Shown: piece by piece, positions 1 through 7,280 of the stretch | Numbering within the stretch: position 1 is the first letter of the stretch | Layout: every line of letters starts with the position of its first letter | Assembly (NCBI GenBank): GCA_964350315.1 | Contig: CAYGJD010000007.1 | Span: forward strand, 26,606-90,605 | DNA length: 64,000 nt | Direction: 5' to 3' | Origin: JAJZEO01 sp964350315 | Lineage (GTDB): Bacteria > Chlamydiota > Chlamydiia > Chlamydiales > 2-12-FULL-49-11 | Translations under genes and position numbers: made by a program | The notes under the pieces: model-generated | The model's database searches: none | What the model was told of the DNA's origin: nothing | Seen by the model: the letters and a program-made list of their open reading frames with translations, nothing else

Positions 1-90
1 TCTGTGGGGATGTATTTTGCCTTTTTGGGACTGCTTGCGACTATTGCTGTTATGAAGGTAAAAGATCACGCCTACGTAGCTTATAAATGA
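1..90 (+). CDS. C-terminal end of a membrane protein (partial)
   Basis: The frame is open from the first base to a TGA at 88-90 and encodes about 29 residues, with a hydrophobic stretch (YFAFLGLLATIAVM) followed by a short charged tail. This looks like the last transmembrane helix of a transporter or permease whose body lies outside the window. The end overlaps the 3' end of the convergent BrnQ gene by about 40 bases, which lowers confidence. The family cannot be decided from this fragment. Confidence 0.4.
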   Translation, partial: SVGMYFAFLGLLATIAVMKVKDHAYVAYK

Positions 91-1162
91 TATTCAAGAT
101 CGTTAAAACGATAATAACAGGATAGGCAAATGTAATAGGATAGTGAATTAACATCATGATTCCGTCAAAGCCCACAGGAGCCATTAGTGTTGCAATAACA
201 AGTTGTAGAACTAGAATAGATCTGTAAGATGCCCGGCCCTTTAAAATTTGGTGAGAGACAATCTGAGCGATGGTCATCACCAAGCTGATCACAGTAGTAA
301 GGCAAGCAAGGGCAATTGCCATATTGGCAACAAGGCCAAGAGTTGGTCCCAATGCAGCAATAGAAAGATGCGTCATTAATTGAGCAGGGGGGATGCCAAC
401 AAGATATGGCGCGTAGACTGCTGCTGCATGAATGAGTCCAAAATAGATTAAACCTAAGAAAAAGCAGCCTAATAAGCCTGCCTTTAGGGTCGTTGTAAAG
501 GTGTGTTTTGCTGACTTATCTTTTGAATGAATCTCTATCATCGTCCATATTCCAGCTGAAAAGTAGATAGAGGCAATCAAATCCATCGTGTTATAGCCAG
601 TGGTGATTCCAGCGCCAAAAGCATGCGCTGCTGTCATAGCATGGTGGTTTGCAATTGGGGCAATAGGAGAGAGAATACTTTGCCCGATAATCAATAAGAG
701 GCAACCGATTAGAAGGGGAGAGAGCACATAGCCAAGCACAGGTAGTAGGTATTTTCGTTTAAAACATAGAATCAATCCTAGAATGCAGAAAACAGGGGCA
801 AAGATCCAAAGAGATAATTCAGGTATGATTGGAGTAATTGCAGCGTGAGCAACGGTTATACATCTTGGCAGGACAGCAAATGGGCCAAGAAGTGCAAGAG
901 TGACTCCTATGAGAATGCCCCCACCAATCTTACCGGCCCGACCGAAGAACTGCGTGCAGTGGCCACGATAGAGGGTTCCCCCTAACAATCCAAGAAGTGG
1001 TCCGCCAATCCCTGTTAAAAGTAGGCCGCCAAAAGCCCATCCAAAATGGGTTCCAGCTTGCATGCCCAATATTAGAGGAAAAATCGCGTTCCCAGCCCCA
1101 AAAAACATCGAGAAAATCGCAATAGCCATGGAGAAAATTGTTTTAGTGAAAAAGCTGCGCAT
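50..1162 (-). CDS. brnQ: BrnQ-type branched-chain amino acid transporter (LIVCS family)
   Basis: Predicted inner-membrane carrier that would import leucine, isoleucine or valine with a cation. The 370-residue protein is almost entirely hydrophobic, with 10-12 possible helices. It opens with the family-typical stretch FFGAGNAIFPLILG at about residues 20-33, followed by glycine-rich TM2. It is slightly shorter than E. coli BrnQ (about 440), as seen in chlamydial homologues. Chlamydiae are auxotrophic for these amino acids, so a carrier fits an intracellular lifestyle. The gene stands alone and converges on a partial membrane-protein gene at the window edge. Confidence 0.85.
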   Translation of the reverse strand: MRSFFTKTIFSMAIAIFSMFFGAGNAIFPLILGMQAGTHFGWAFGGLLLTGIGGPLLGLLGGTLYRGHCTQFFGRAGKIGGGILIGVTLALLGPFAVLPRCITVAHAAITPIIPELSLWIFAPVFCILGLILCFKRKYLLPVLGYVLSPLLIGCLLLIIGQSILSPIAPIANHHAMTAAHAFGAGITTGYNTMDLIASIYFSAGIWTMIEIHSKDKSAKHTFTTTLKAGLLGCFFLGLIYFGLIHAAAVYAPYLVGIPPAQLMTHLSIAALGPTLGLVANMAIALACLTTVISLVMTIAQIVSHQILKGRASYRSILVLQLVIATLMAPVGFDGIMMLIHYPITFAYPVIIVLTILNIIYKLRRRDLLPS

Positions 1163-1277
1163 CTAAGTCTTCCAAAGTAGTAATCATTTTTTAAGCAAAA
1201 AGATAGTTAGAGGGGGTGTTTTCGCTCATAATAGGAAATATTTTATCATTTTTTGGGGTAAAAGTCAAGTCTTAGGC

Positions 1278-1562
1278 CTAATCCTTCCAGTTTTGCCACT
1301 TAAGTAGGTGAGGGTTACGTTTGCTTTCGGGCGTGTTTGCATAATAAACAGAGAGCCTAAAGACGTAGAGCATACACCTACAGACCTTTTTACCCTGATA
1401 TTCGCACAGATTTTCATACATGAGTTCAGGATTTTCAGGTTTAAGGCTAGAGATTGATCGGTAGCCAAGATCCCATAAATCGTTTGCAACAGCCTTTCCA
1501 ACACCAGGCATTTCGCGGAATTCTTCTAAGACGTCTTTTTTAATGTATCTCTTAATGGCCAC
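1278..1562 (-). CDS. Cdd1-like helix-hairpin-helix protein
   Basis: A 94-residue protein starting at GTG 1562. Residues 12-40 hold a helix-hairpin-helix-like segment (EMPGVGKAVANDLWDLGY), followed by NPELMYENLCEYQGKKV. This order is characteristic of the small family annotated as 'pathogenicity locus' or Cdd1, which probably binds nucleic acid; no biochemical role is established that I can state. The start lies inside the last codons of the upstream VOC gene (11-base overlap), so translation is probably coupled. Confidence 0.75.
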   Translation of the reverse strand: MAIKRYIKKDVLEEFREMPGVGKAVANDLWDLGYRSISSLKPENPELMYENLCEYQGKKVCRCMLYVFRLSVYYANTPESKRNPHLLKWQNWKD

Positions 1563-1971
1563 AGCTACAGTCTGTACATGCTTGCATTGGGCTGCAAATT
1601 TCGATCAAGATTCCATTTGGATCTTGGACATATGCGTCTCGTTGTCCCCAAGGCTTGTTTGAAGGTTCTGAAACGACGATAGCACCTGCTTTGACTGCCT
1701 GTTTAAATGTTGCATCAACATCTTTAACAGCAAAAGCAATTTCCATTGCAAAGGGAGGCTTAGCTTTGTCAAATTTTGTGACATCTTTGCCCAAATTACT
1801 TTTTGCAAATTCAAGATCAACAAAACCAAGGGCTGTTGTTCCAGTATCTAATTGTGCGTAAACACCACTTTCGTCAATAAATGCAGTTTCAACACCAAAT
1901 GCTTCTTCAAAAAAAAGCAGAGTTTTTTCTAAATCTTCTACATAAAAAAGAATATTACTTAAAGTTACCAT
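1552..1971 (-). CDS. VOC superfamily (glyoxalase/bleomycin-resistance fold) protein
   Basis: This 139-residue protein shows the paired beta-alpha-beta-beta-beta pattern of the vicinal oxygen chelate fold: an N-terminal module starting LSNILFYVEDLEKTLLFF and a C-terminal module ending GQRDAYVQDPNGILIEI. The latter is the usual second-module signature, with Glu as a likely metal ligand. The substrate cannot be read from the sequence. The C-terminus is unusual: CSPMQACTDCSCGH holds four cysteines and a histidine in 14 residues and could bind metal. It is the first gene of a two-gene unit with the Cdd1-like gene. Confidence 0.8.
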   Translation of the reverse strand: MVTLSNILFYVEDLEKTLLFFEEAFGVETAFIDESGVYAQLDTGTTALGFVDLEFAKSNLGKDVTKFDKAKPPFAMEIAFAVKDVDATFKQAVKAGAIVVSEPSNKPWGQRDAYVQDPNGILIEICSPMQACTDCSCGH

Positions 1972-2014
1972 GAGTAAATTTTAAAGAAAGATCGATTTTC
2001 TTACAATAAGAAGG

Positions 2015-2773
2015 TTACTGGGTGAGCTTTTTTTCTTGTTCTAGATTGCAGATTTCAGAAGAGAGGATTTTTGTTGTAAGAAAACGTTTGGCTTTTTTAA
2101 CAGCGTCGCGATTTTGACAAATCCAACTATGTCCTGCTCTGCAACCTTTGTGATAGTGTTTTGTCGGTAAACAAGTTTCATTAAAGGCAACTTTCCCATC
2201 ATTGATTCCTTCAATAGAAGGATTCCATCCAACAGTTCCGCCGATGACAAGAATAGGCATCCCAGCAGGAAAATTTCCAATATGATCAAAGCCATCAACA
2301 GGCGTGCTCAATAATTCTTTACCAGATTTTTCTCCCACATACCATCGGATCAAAGCATAGTTTGAAAGAAATCGGGCATAACAAGAACCTCGGTTTGGAG
2401 GGGCAATTAATACAGCCCGTCCGATCTTTGCTTCTGGAGGACAATCAGGATTATTGAGAGCTCCTCTAACAACTAAACCGCCCATGGAATGAGTGACAAA
2501 GCTGATCGGTTTACCTGGGTTTTTTTGAGAAATTTTCTTCAGTTCTAGAACAAGAGCCGCAGAGTGATCTTGGATACTCTTTTTTCTACTTGGATATCCC
2601 CAATTGAGAACTTCCCAATCATCTTGATGAAGAGTGTATTCAATAGCAGACATATTCATACGCGATCTCAAGAAACCGTGAACTAGAACAACGCTTCCTG
2701 ATTTAGGCTCAACTGTGTTCGCAAAAGCTCCTAGAGGGAGGATAAAAAAAAGGAATCGAATAAGATTTTTCAT
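2015..2773 (-). CDS. Secreted alpha/beta hydrolase (lipase-like)
   Basis: Putative exported esterase or lipase. From the ATG at 2773 the 252-residue protein begins with a signal peptide (MKNLIRFLFFILPLGAFA). Then come an oxyanion strand (VVLVHGFLRSR), the nucleophile elbow THSMGG with Ser in G/T-x-S-x-G, and a late His in RAGHSWI. An ATG 42 bases upstream also exists but would bury the signal peptide, so I prefer 2773. A strong promoter (TTGCAC, 17 bases, TATAAT) ends 7 bases before this ATG, so the message could be leaderless. The first codons lie inside a 48-bp repeat copied at 4452-4499. Confidence 0.75.
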   Translation of the reverse strand: MKNLIRFLFFILPLGAFANTVEPKSGSVVLVHGFLRSRMNMSAIEYTLHQDDWEVLNWGYPSRKKSIQDHSAALVLELKKISQKNPGKPISFVTHSMGGLVVRGALNNPDCPPEAKIGRAVLIAPPNRGSCYARFLSNYALIRWYVGEKSGKELLSTPVDGFDHIGNFPAGMPILVIGGTVGWNPSIEGINDGKVAFNETCLPTKHYHKGCRAGHSWICQNRDAVKKAKRFLTTKILSSEICNLEQEKKLTQ

Positions 2774-2810
2774 GCGATCAATTATAGTTTGGAGAGGGTT
2801 AAAGTGCAAA
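2763..2810. repeat. 48-bp direct repeat, copy 1
   Basis: These 48 bases recur without a mismatch at 4452-4499 in the same orientation. Copy 1 contains the promoter and first codons of the lipase gene. The two copies bracket the MFS pump and Dabb genes. Confidence 0.95.
2781..2809 (-). promoter_or_regulatory. Sigma-70/66-type promoter of the lipase gene
   Basis: On the minus strand, -35 TTGCAC (2804-2809) and -10 TATAAT (2781-2786) are separated by 17 bases. The predicted start of transcription falls on or next to the ATG at 2773. Confidence 0.65.
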
Positions 2811-2914
2811 TCCATAGGTTTTTATGTCTAGGCTGCTTTTCAGAAAAACTTTTATAAATCCAGATAAAACTAAAACACCTTTGAAATAATTCAGAATATA
2901 AATAATTTTAAAAC

Positions 2915-4105
2915 ATGATCAATCAAACTAATAAGCCATCTTTCATGGCAGCCTTAATTATCAGCGCAGTAGCTTTAGGAAATGCTGGAAGCACTCTTTA
3001 TCTTCCTGCTATGGTAGAGATGGCAAGAGACTTAGGGACAACGGGCAGCGCAATTAAACTAACTCTTTCTTGCTACTTGATTTCTTTTGGGTTTTCTCAA
3101 CTTATATATGGCCCATTATCAGATGCTTTTGGAAGAAAAGTCAATTTGATCTCCGGCTTCCTTATATTCATGGTGGGAAGTTTTGTTAGTATGTTCGCTA
3201 ATTCAATAGAAATCCTTATCATAGGGCGGGTTATTGAAGGCGCGGGTATTGGAACTGCAAATAGTGTTGGATATGCGCTTATAAGAGATGTTTTCTCTGG
3301 AAATCAGTTGCGGCGTTGTCTTTCTTACTTAAGCATTTTTATTGGAATAGCATCCATCACTGCCCCTTTAGTAGGAGGGTATTTAACTGAATATGCTGGG
3401 TGGAGATCTTGTTTTGCTATGTTAATTTTTATATGCTTTGTGCTTTTAGTTTTAAAGCTTTTGTTTCTCCCTGAAACAAATAAAAACTTAAATCGAGATG
3501 CCGCACATCCAAAAGTTGCTCTAAGGAATTATAAATTTCTCCTAAAAAGCAAAGAAGTGATGCGATATGTTATTTCTGCATCTATTGGATTTGCAGCTCT
3601 TCTTGTAATCAATGCTATGCTTCCTTTTATTGTGATAGATAGACTACATGTCTCTCCATCAAAGTACGGATTATTAAATATGTGTATTGGAGCAGGCTAT
3701 GTTTTAGGAGCTTTTTGTGGATCAGCCATTTCCCATCGTGTTTCAAAATTTCGTACAGTTGTTATAGGCATAGTTTTAGCAATGTGTTTAACGATATTCA
3801 GTCTAATTTTTACTGGTTACTTTTTCAATGTTGGTACAGTAATTGGGAGCTGCACCATGATTTTATTTGGTATTGGGTTTATTGTGCCAACGTCGTCTAG
3901 TGGAGCAATGGAACCATTTCCTCAACTTGCTGGGAGCGAGGCTGCTCTTCTTGGGTCAATGATGTTCTCAGTTTCAGCTCTTTTTACAGCAGCAGCATCA
4001 CATCTTTCAGGAAACACGGCAGCTCCAATGAATTTTCTTTTAATTGGAATGTTTTTATTATTATTTATCTCATTTATTTTTCTACGTAAAACCAAAAAGG
4101 CTTAA
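2915..4105 (+). CDS. Bcr/CflA-type MFS drug efflux pump
   Basis: A 396-residue, 12-helix major facilitator of the DHA1 Bcr/CflA type, expected to export small drugs or metabolites against protons. Visible marks are the N-terminal LYLPAM motif at about residues 28-33, motif A (GPLSDAFGRK) between helices 2 and 3, GRVIEGAGIG (motif B region) in helix 4, and the helix 5 segment ITAPLVGGYL with the following WRSCFAM. The length is normal. It is followed after 3 bases by a Dabb gene, so the two are co-transcribed. The pair sits between two copies of a 48-bp repeat, suggesting acquisition as a unit. Confidence 0.85.
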   Translation: MINQTNKPSFMAALIISAVALGNAGSTLYLPAMVEMARDLGTTGSAIKLTLSCYLISFGFSQLIYGPLSDAFGRKVNLISGFLIFMVGSFVSMFANSIEILIIGRVIEGAGIGTANSVGYALIRDVFSGNQLRRCLSYLSIFIGIASITAPLVGGYLTEYAGWRSCFAMLIFICFVLLVLKLLFLPETNKNLNRDAAHPKVALRNYKFLLKSKEVMRYVISASIGFAALLVINAMLPFIVIDRLHVSPSKYGLLNMCIGAGYVLGAFCGSAISHRVSKFRTVVIGIVLAMCLTIFSLIFTGYFFNVGTVIGSCTMILFGIGFIVPTSSSGAMEPFPQLAGSEAALLGSMMFSVSALFTAAASHLSGNTAAPMNFLLIGMFLLLFISFIFLRKTKKA

Positions 4106-4108
4106 AAA

Positions 4109-4423
4109 ATGTACCGTCATATTGTTCTATATACTTATAAAAATGATGTCACTAAAGAAGAAATTAAGAAAATTTATAACGATTTAGAAGAAATCAGTGC
4201 TCGTTTAGAGGGTAGAATTTCCTACACTTGGGGAACTTATGATAGCGATGAAGGGCGAAATAAGGGGTATACACATGCACTTATTACTGATTTTAAAGAT
4301 AGAAAGTGTCGGGATGCCTTTCTCAATGACCCGATTCGCATAGCCTTTTCAAAGCAAGAAGTATTACCTCGAATGGAGCGTGGTGTCGATTCCATCATCT
4401 CTTTTGATTTCATTTGGGAATAA
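4109..4423 (+). CDS. Dabb family (stress-responsive alpha/beta barrel) protein
   Basis: The 104-residue protein begins YRHIVLYTYKNDVTKEEI and continues with a helix, SYTWGTYDSDEGRNKGYTHA, and DRKCRDAFLNDPIRIAF. This is the dimeric alpha+beta barrel pattern of the Dabb domain, with the usual R-H-x-V start and G-x-T-H-A middle strand. Members range from stress proteins to small enzymes, so no reaction can be assigned. It is coupled to the upstream efflux pump and may act on or sense the same compound (inference). Confidence 0.75.
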   Translation: MYRHIVLYTYKNDVTKEEIKKIYNDLEEISARLEGRISYTWGTYDSDEGRNKGYTHALITDFKDRKCRDAFLNDPIRIAFSKQEVLPRMERGVDSIISFDFIWE

Positions 4424-4451
4424 AATTAGGTACTACAAGTTTAATTGAATT

Positions 4452-4499
4452 AGATTTTTCATGCGATCAATTATAGTTTGGAGAGGGTTAAAGTGCAAA
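4452..4499. repeat. 48-bp direct repeat, copy 2
   Basis: Perfect copy of 2763-2810. It still carries the TTGCAC-17-TATAAT promoter (minus strand, 4470-4498) and the first codons of the lipase, but no lipase gene follows. The promoter here points into the 3' end of the Dabb gene, antisense to it. Confidence 0.95.
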
Positions 4500-4521
4500 G
4501 CTATAGATGTTCGCCTGTAGT

Positions 4522-5691
4522 TTAGTTATCAGCCAGTCTTGCATATTGGTCGCTTAGTTGGAATTTATTCCACCAATCTTGAACAAGGTGCCAATCTCTA
4601 TCATCTTGAGGAGTACGAATTCTTTTTTTGTCTGGATGATTTATGAGTGCATAGGCTTTATAAGCTTTTCTATAACTATATTTTGTATTTAGAGATTTCT
4701 TCTCATGATTGATTAATTCAAGTGCGGCTTCAGTCTGCTTTTCATCGCCTTTTGCGAAGGGATTATAAAAGTCAAAATTAATGTTTTCATCGTCGCAAAA
4801 CGAATAAAAATCGTAACGAGTGTCTGATTCTTGATAATCAACAATTCCAAGACTTTCTCGAAAATAGGTTTTGATCTCTGGTTGAGTTTTTTTACTGAAC
4901 ATTATTTTAATTCCAGCAAGAGATCCGTATTTCTTGAAAAGAGATTTTACATTTTCAAGACTCTGCTCGCCGCAAAAATAGTAAAATCCTGTGAAACCAA
5001 AAGAGTCTACATGATTCAAAACAGTAGGATCCAGGTCAACAAGAAGCTCTACTGTTGAAGCATCTGCAAAACGGCAAGCCTCTATAAATGGGGTTCGTAT
5101 ATTGCTTGGTCTTAGATTGTGGTCTCCAATTTGTTCTGAAAGAAAACTAGGGTCAAGGGAATGGAGCCATTTTATAACTTCTTTATTGCCAAGTGCACAA
5201 GCATGCATAAAAGCTGAAGCATTGTTAGGAAAAGAGCGTTCTTTAAGGACGTTCGGATCGAGTGCATACATTGCTTTCATTTCTTCAAAAGAGGAGGGGT
5301 TGGAGCTTAATTTAATAAAGTGAGGAAAAGATAGCTTATTTTCTTTCATGTAGTAAGCGTGATCGCTTTTTTTGAAATATTGAATTGTCATTATTGCCAA
5401 TGCAATTAAGGGAAGAATGATTGTGATGTAGGAAACAATTTTCACTGCCGTATAAAACAGATGTTTCCAAGAGGTGCATTTTTCCAATTCAATTAAATGA
5501 TACTTGTTTTCGTGTGTCTTTGTAACTTTTCCTAAGTATGTATAATCTGAAAGATAGGCTTGAGCAATGCGAGAGATCCCTTCCCAGCTAAATTTTTCTT
5601 TAGGGATGATGGCTGTGTCAGTAAAAAAAGTGTCTCCTAAACGAGAATAAGGTCCTTCATTGAGGGGGCCTTGCAAAACAAACGTATTCAT
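4522..5691 (-). CDS. Membrane-anchored ankyrin-like protein with C-terminal J-domain-like region
   Basis: Probable host-directed protein of 389 residues. The ATG at 5691 is preferred; a GTG at 5739 would add 16 residues. Residues about 60-100 hold a module with TSW, KIVSYITIILPLIAL and a membrane helix, shared with the carotenoid oxygenase at 51.6-53.3 kb. The middle (about 140-270) has ankyrin-like repeats: ASAFMHACALGNKEVIKWL and TPFIEACRFADASTVELL. The end carries YRKAYKAYALINHPDKK, i.e. a helix followed by the J-domain HPD tripeptide, then a further helix with W-W-N-K-F. No other DnaJ regions (G/F-rich or zinc) are present. An Hsp70-recruiting role is inference. Confidence 0.6.
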   Translation of the reverse strand: MNTFVLQGPLNEGPYSRLGDTFFTDTAIIPKEKFSWEGISRIAQAYLSDYTYLGKVTKTHENKYHLIELEKCTSWKHLFYTAVKIVSYITIILPLIALAIMTIQYFKKSDHAYYMKENKLSFPHFIKLSSNPSSFEEMKAMYALDPNVLKERSFPNNASAFMHACALGNKEVIKWLHSLDPSFLSEQIGDHNLRPSNIRTPFIEACRFADASTVELLVDLDPTVLNHVDSFGFTGFYYFCGEQSLENVKSLFKKYGSLAGIKIMFSKKTQPEIKTYFRESLGIVDYQESDTRYDFYSFCDDENINFDFYNPFAKGDEKQTEAALELINHEKKSLNTKYSYRKAYKAYALINHPDKKRIRTPQDDRDWHLVQDWWNKFQLSDQYARLADN

Positions 5692-5874
5692 TCTTTTAAG
5701 TCTCTTGTTATGAGTTGCATTCTGGAAGGAATTATACACTTATGATTATTTAAATTCAATTGAGAGGAGCTTTACATCTCGTGTCAATAATGAACGAAAT
5801 GCAATGTTTAGGTGTGTAGTTTTTTTTTGATATAAAAATTTATATGAATCTAATGTTTGCTACACTAAAAATAG

Positions 5875-6639
5875 CTATTTAGTTTTAGTCCCAGCTATCA
5901 CTGTAACTGGTGGGCATGAGAGGTAGGATGGTTTAGAAACAGTAAATTCCACATTTTCTTGAGTCGCAAAGAACTGAACATATTGCTTTGTGGCAAAGAT
6001 GTCAGAGATCACAAAACGACCACCTGGTTTGAGTGTGCGAAGCAGCTCTTTAAGAGCAATAATGCGTCCTTTTTCATCAGAGATGTTATGAATGGCAAGG
6101 TTTGAAATAATGATATCAAACTTATCATCAGCAAAGGGGATGTCACACATATCAGCTGTTTGTAGATCGATACGATCATTGATTCCAAGAATTTCTGCAT
6201 TTGCCCATGTAGCATTTTCTGAATTGTTGGATTGATCACGATTCAACCAAAGGTCTATCCCATAAACATGGCCTGTTGTAACTCTCTTTGCAGCTTCGCA
6301 GAGAAAAATCCCTTTCCCACACCCCATATCAAGTATTACTTCATTACCTGTGAGTTTTAGGTCGTCAATGAGAGTTGCAAGATGCTTTGGCTTGAAAACC
6401 CAAGAAGTATAAACCATCCAGAGGGCAGTTAAAGCAAAAGTTAAGGAAGAAAGGATTCCTTCTACTAAGAGGACCCAAAATATTATTCGATGATTGATTA
6501 ACACAACAGAGCAGGTCATTAACGAGAAGAGAATGGCAATAAGAAAGAGATTTCTTATGACAGTTGGGGCATCTGTTCCAAAATTAGTTTTTTTTAGTGT
6601 GGCCGTCATCGTTTTCATAGTTGCAAAGCCTACAATCAT
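5875..6639 (-). CDS. SAM-dependent class I methyltransferase with N-terminal membrane helices
   Basis: A 254-residue protein. Residues about 28-75 form two hydrophobic helices. They are followed by a class I methyltransferase domain: motif I VILDMGCGKGIFLCEAA (about 99-115), an acidic residue ending strand 2 (YGIDLW), motif II region TADMCDIPFADDKFDIIISN, and LRTLKPGGRFVISDIF. The membrane anchor suggests a lipid or membrane-associated substrate, but none can be named. The start is uncertain because ATG codons at residues 8 and 11 are alternatives. It stands alone. Confidence 0.75.
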   Translation of the reverse strand: MIVGFATMKTMTATLKKTNFGTDAPTVIRNLFLIAILFSLMTCSVVLINHRIIFWVLLVEGILSSLTFALTALWMVYTSWVFKPKHLATLIDDLKLTGNEVILDMGCGKGIFLCEAAKRVTTGHVYGIDLWLNRDQSNNSENATWANAEILGINDRIDLQTADMCDIPFADDKFDIIISNLAIHNISDEKGRIIALKELLRTLKPGGRFVISDIFATKQYVQFFATQENVEFTVSKPSYLSCPPVTVIAGTKTK

Positions 6640-6700
6640 GACAATTTTTGTGCAATCTTTTCATTTAGAGTAAAAGATCGTGGAAGAGATTAGGGTTAGT

Positions 6701-7216
6701 TTAGATTAGTTTGGCTTTCCAAAGATCATTGATTTGAGTGAAGTGTACAAGGGCACAATTGTCTATATTCCAAGGATGGTCTGTGATTTTTAGGTGGTGG
6801 CAGAAAGCGTAGTGAATCCCTCCATGCGCTACGATGAGCGATGGGCCTGGATGGTTTAGGGCTTCTGCGAGTCCTTTTTTTGCTTGTTCAAAGAAAGGAG
6901 AGACGATTTCACAAGGTTCGTGGTGGACCTCAAGTTTGATAATTTTATGCCATTCATCAGCAGAACATTCTTTTAAAGTTTCGATTTTAATTCGAGCGCA
7001 TGCGTGATCAGCTGTTGCGTGATGCATTGTTTCAAGGACACGGACCATAGGGGAGTGGCAGATTGTTTTGATGGGCAAGTTTGCCACAATACGGCGAACT
7101 TCTTTTGCTTGTTGCGCACCAGTTTCGTTTAGGGGCAAGTCCTTCCCACATCCTGCAAAAACTTTTTTTGCATTGAAATCAGTCTGACCGTGTCTAAGTA
7201 AATAAAATTCTTTCAT
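6701..7216 (-). CDS. Histidine phosphatase (phosphoglycerate mutase-like) family protein
   Basis: The ATG at 7216 gives 171 residues starting directly with the catalytic signature YLLRHGQTDFN. The second conserved His is in VAHGGIHY, and an Arg sits in SPMVRVLET. This two-His phosphatase fold covers phosphoglycerate mutases, cobalamin and sugar phosphatases; the substrate is unknown. An in-frame extension to TTG 7294 would overlap the end of the upstream gene and lacks family homology at its N-terminus, so I reject it. It lies just downstream of the carrier-like gene and is probably co-transcribed. Confidence 0.75.
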   Translation of the reverse strand: MKEFYLLRHGQTDFNAKKVFAGCGKDLPLNETGAQQAKEVRRIVANLPIKTICHSPMVRVLETMHHATADHACARIKIETLKECSADEWHKIIKLEVHHEPCEIVSPFFEQAKKGLAEALNHPGPSLIVAHGGIHYAFCHHLKITDHPWNIDNCALVHFTQINDLWKAKLI

Positions 7217-7280
7217 AGCGCAAGTATGAGGGATGAAGATTTTTTTTCCAAAGAGAAAATATTTCTTATTACCTCTTGAT

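Noticed and set aside
2763..4499. 48-bp repeat pair read as a transposon target-site duplication
   Set aside because: Target duplications are usually 2-14 bases, no terminal inverted repeats or transposase gene were seen, and one copy is a functional promoter.
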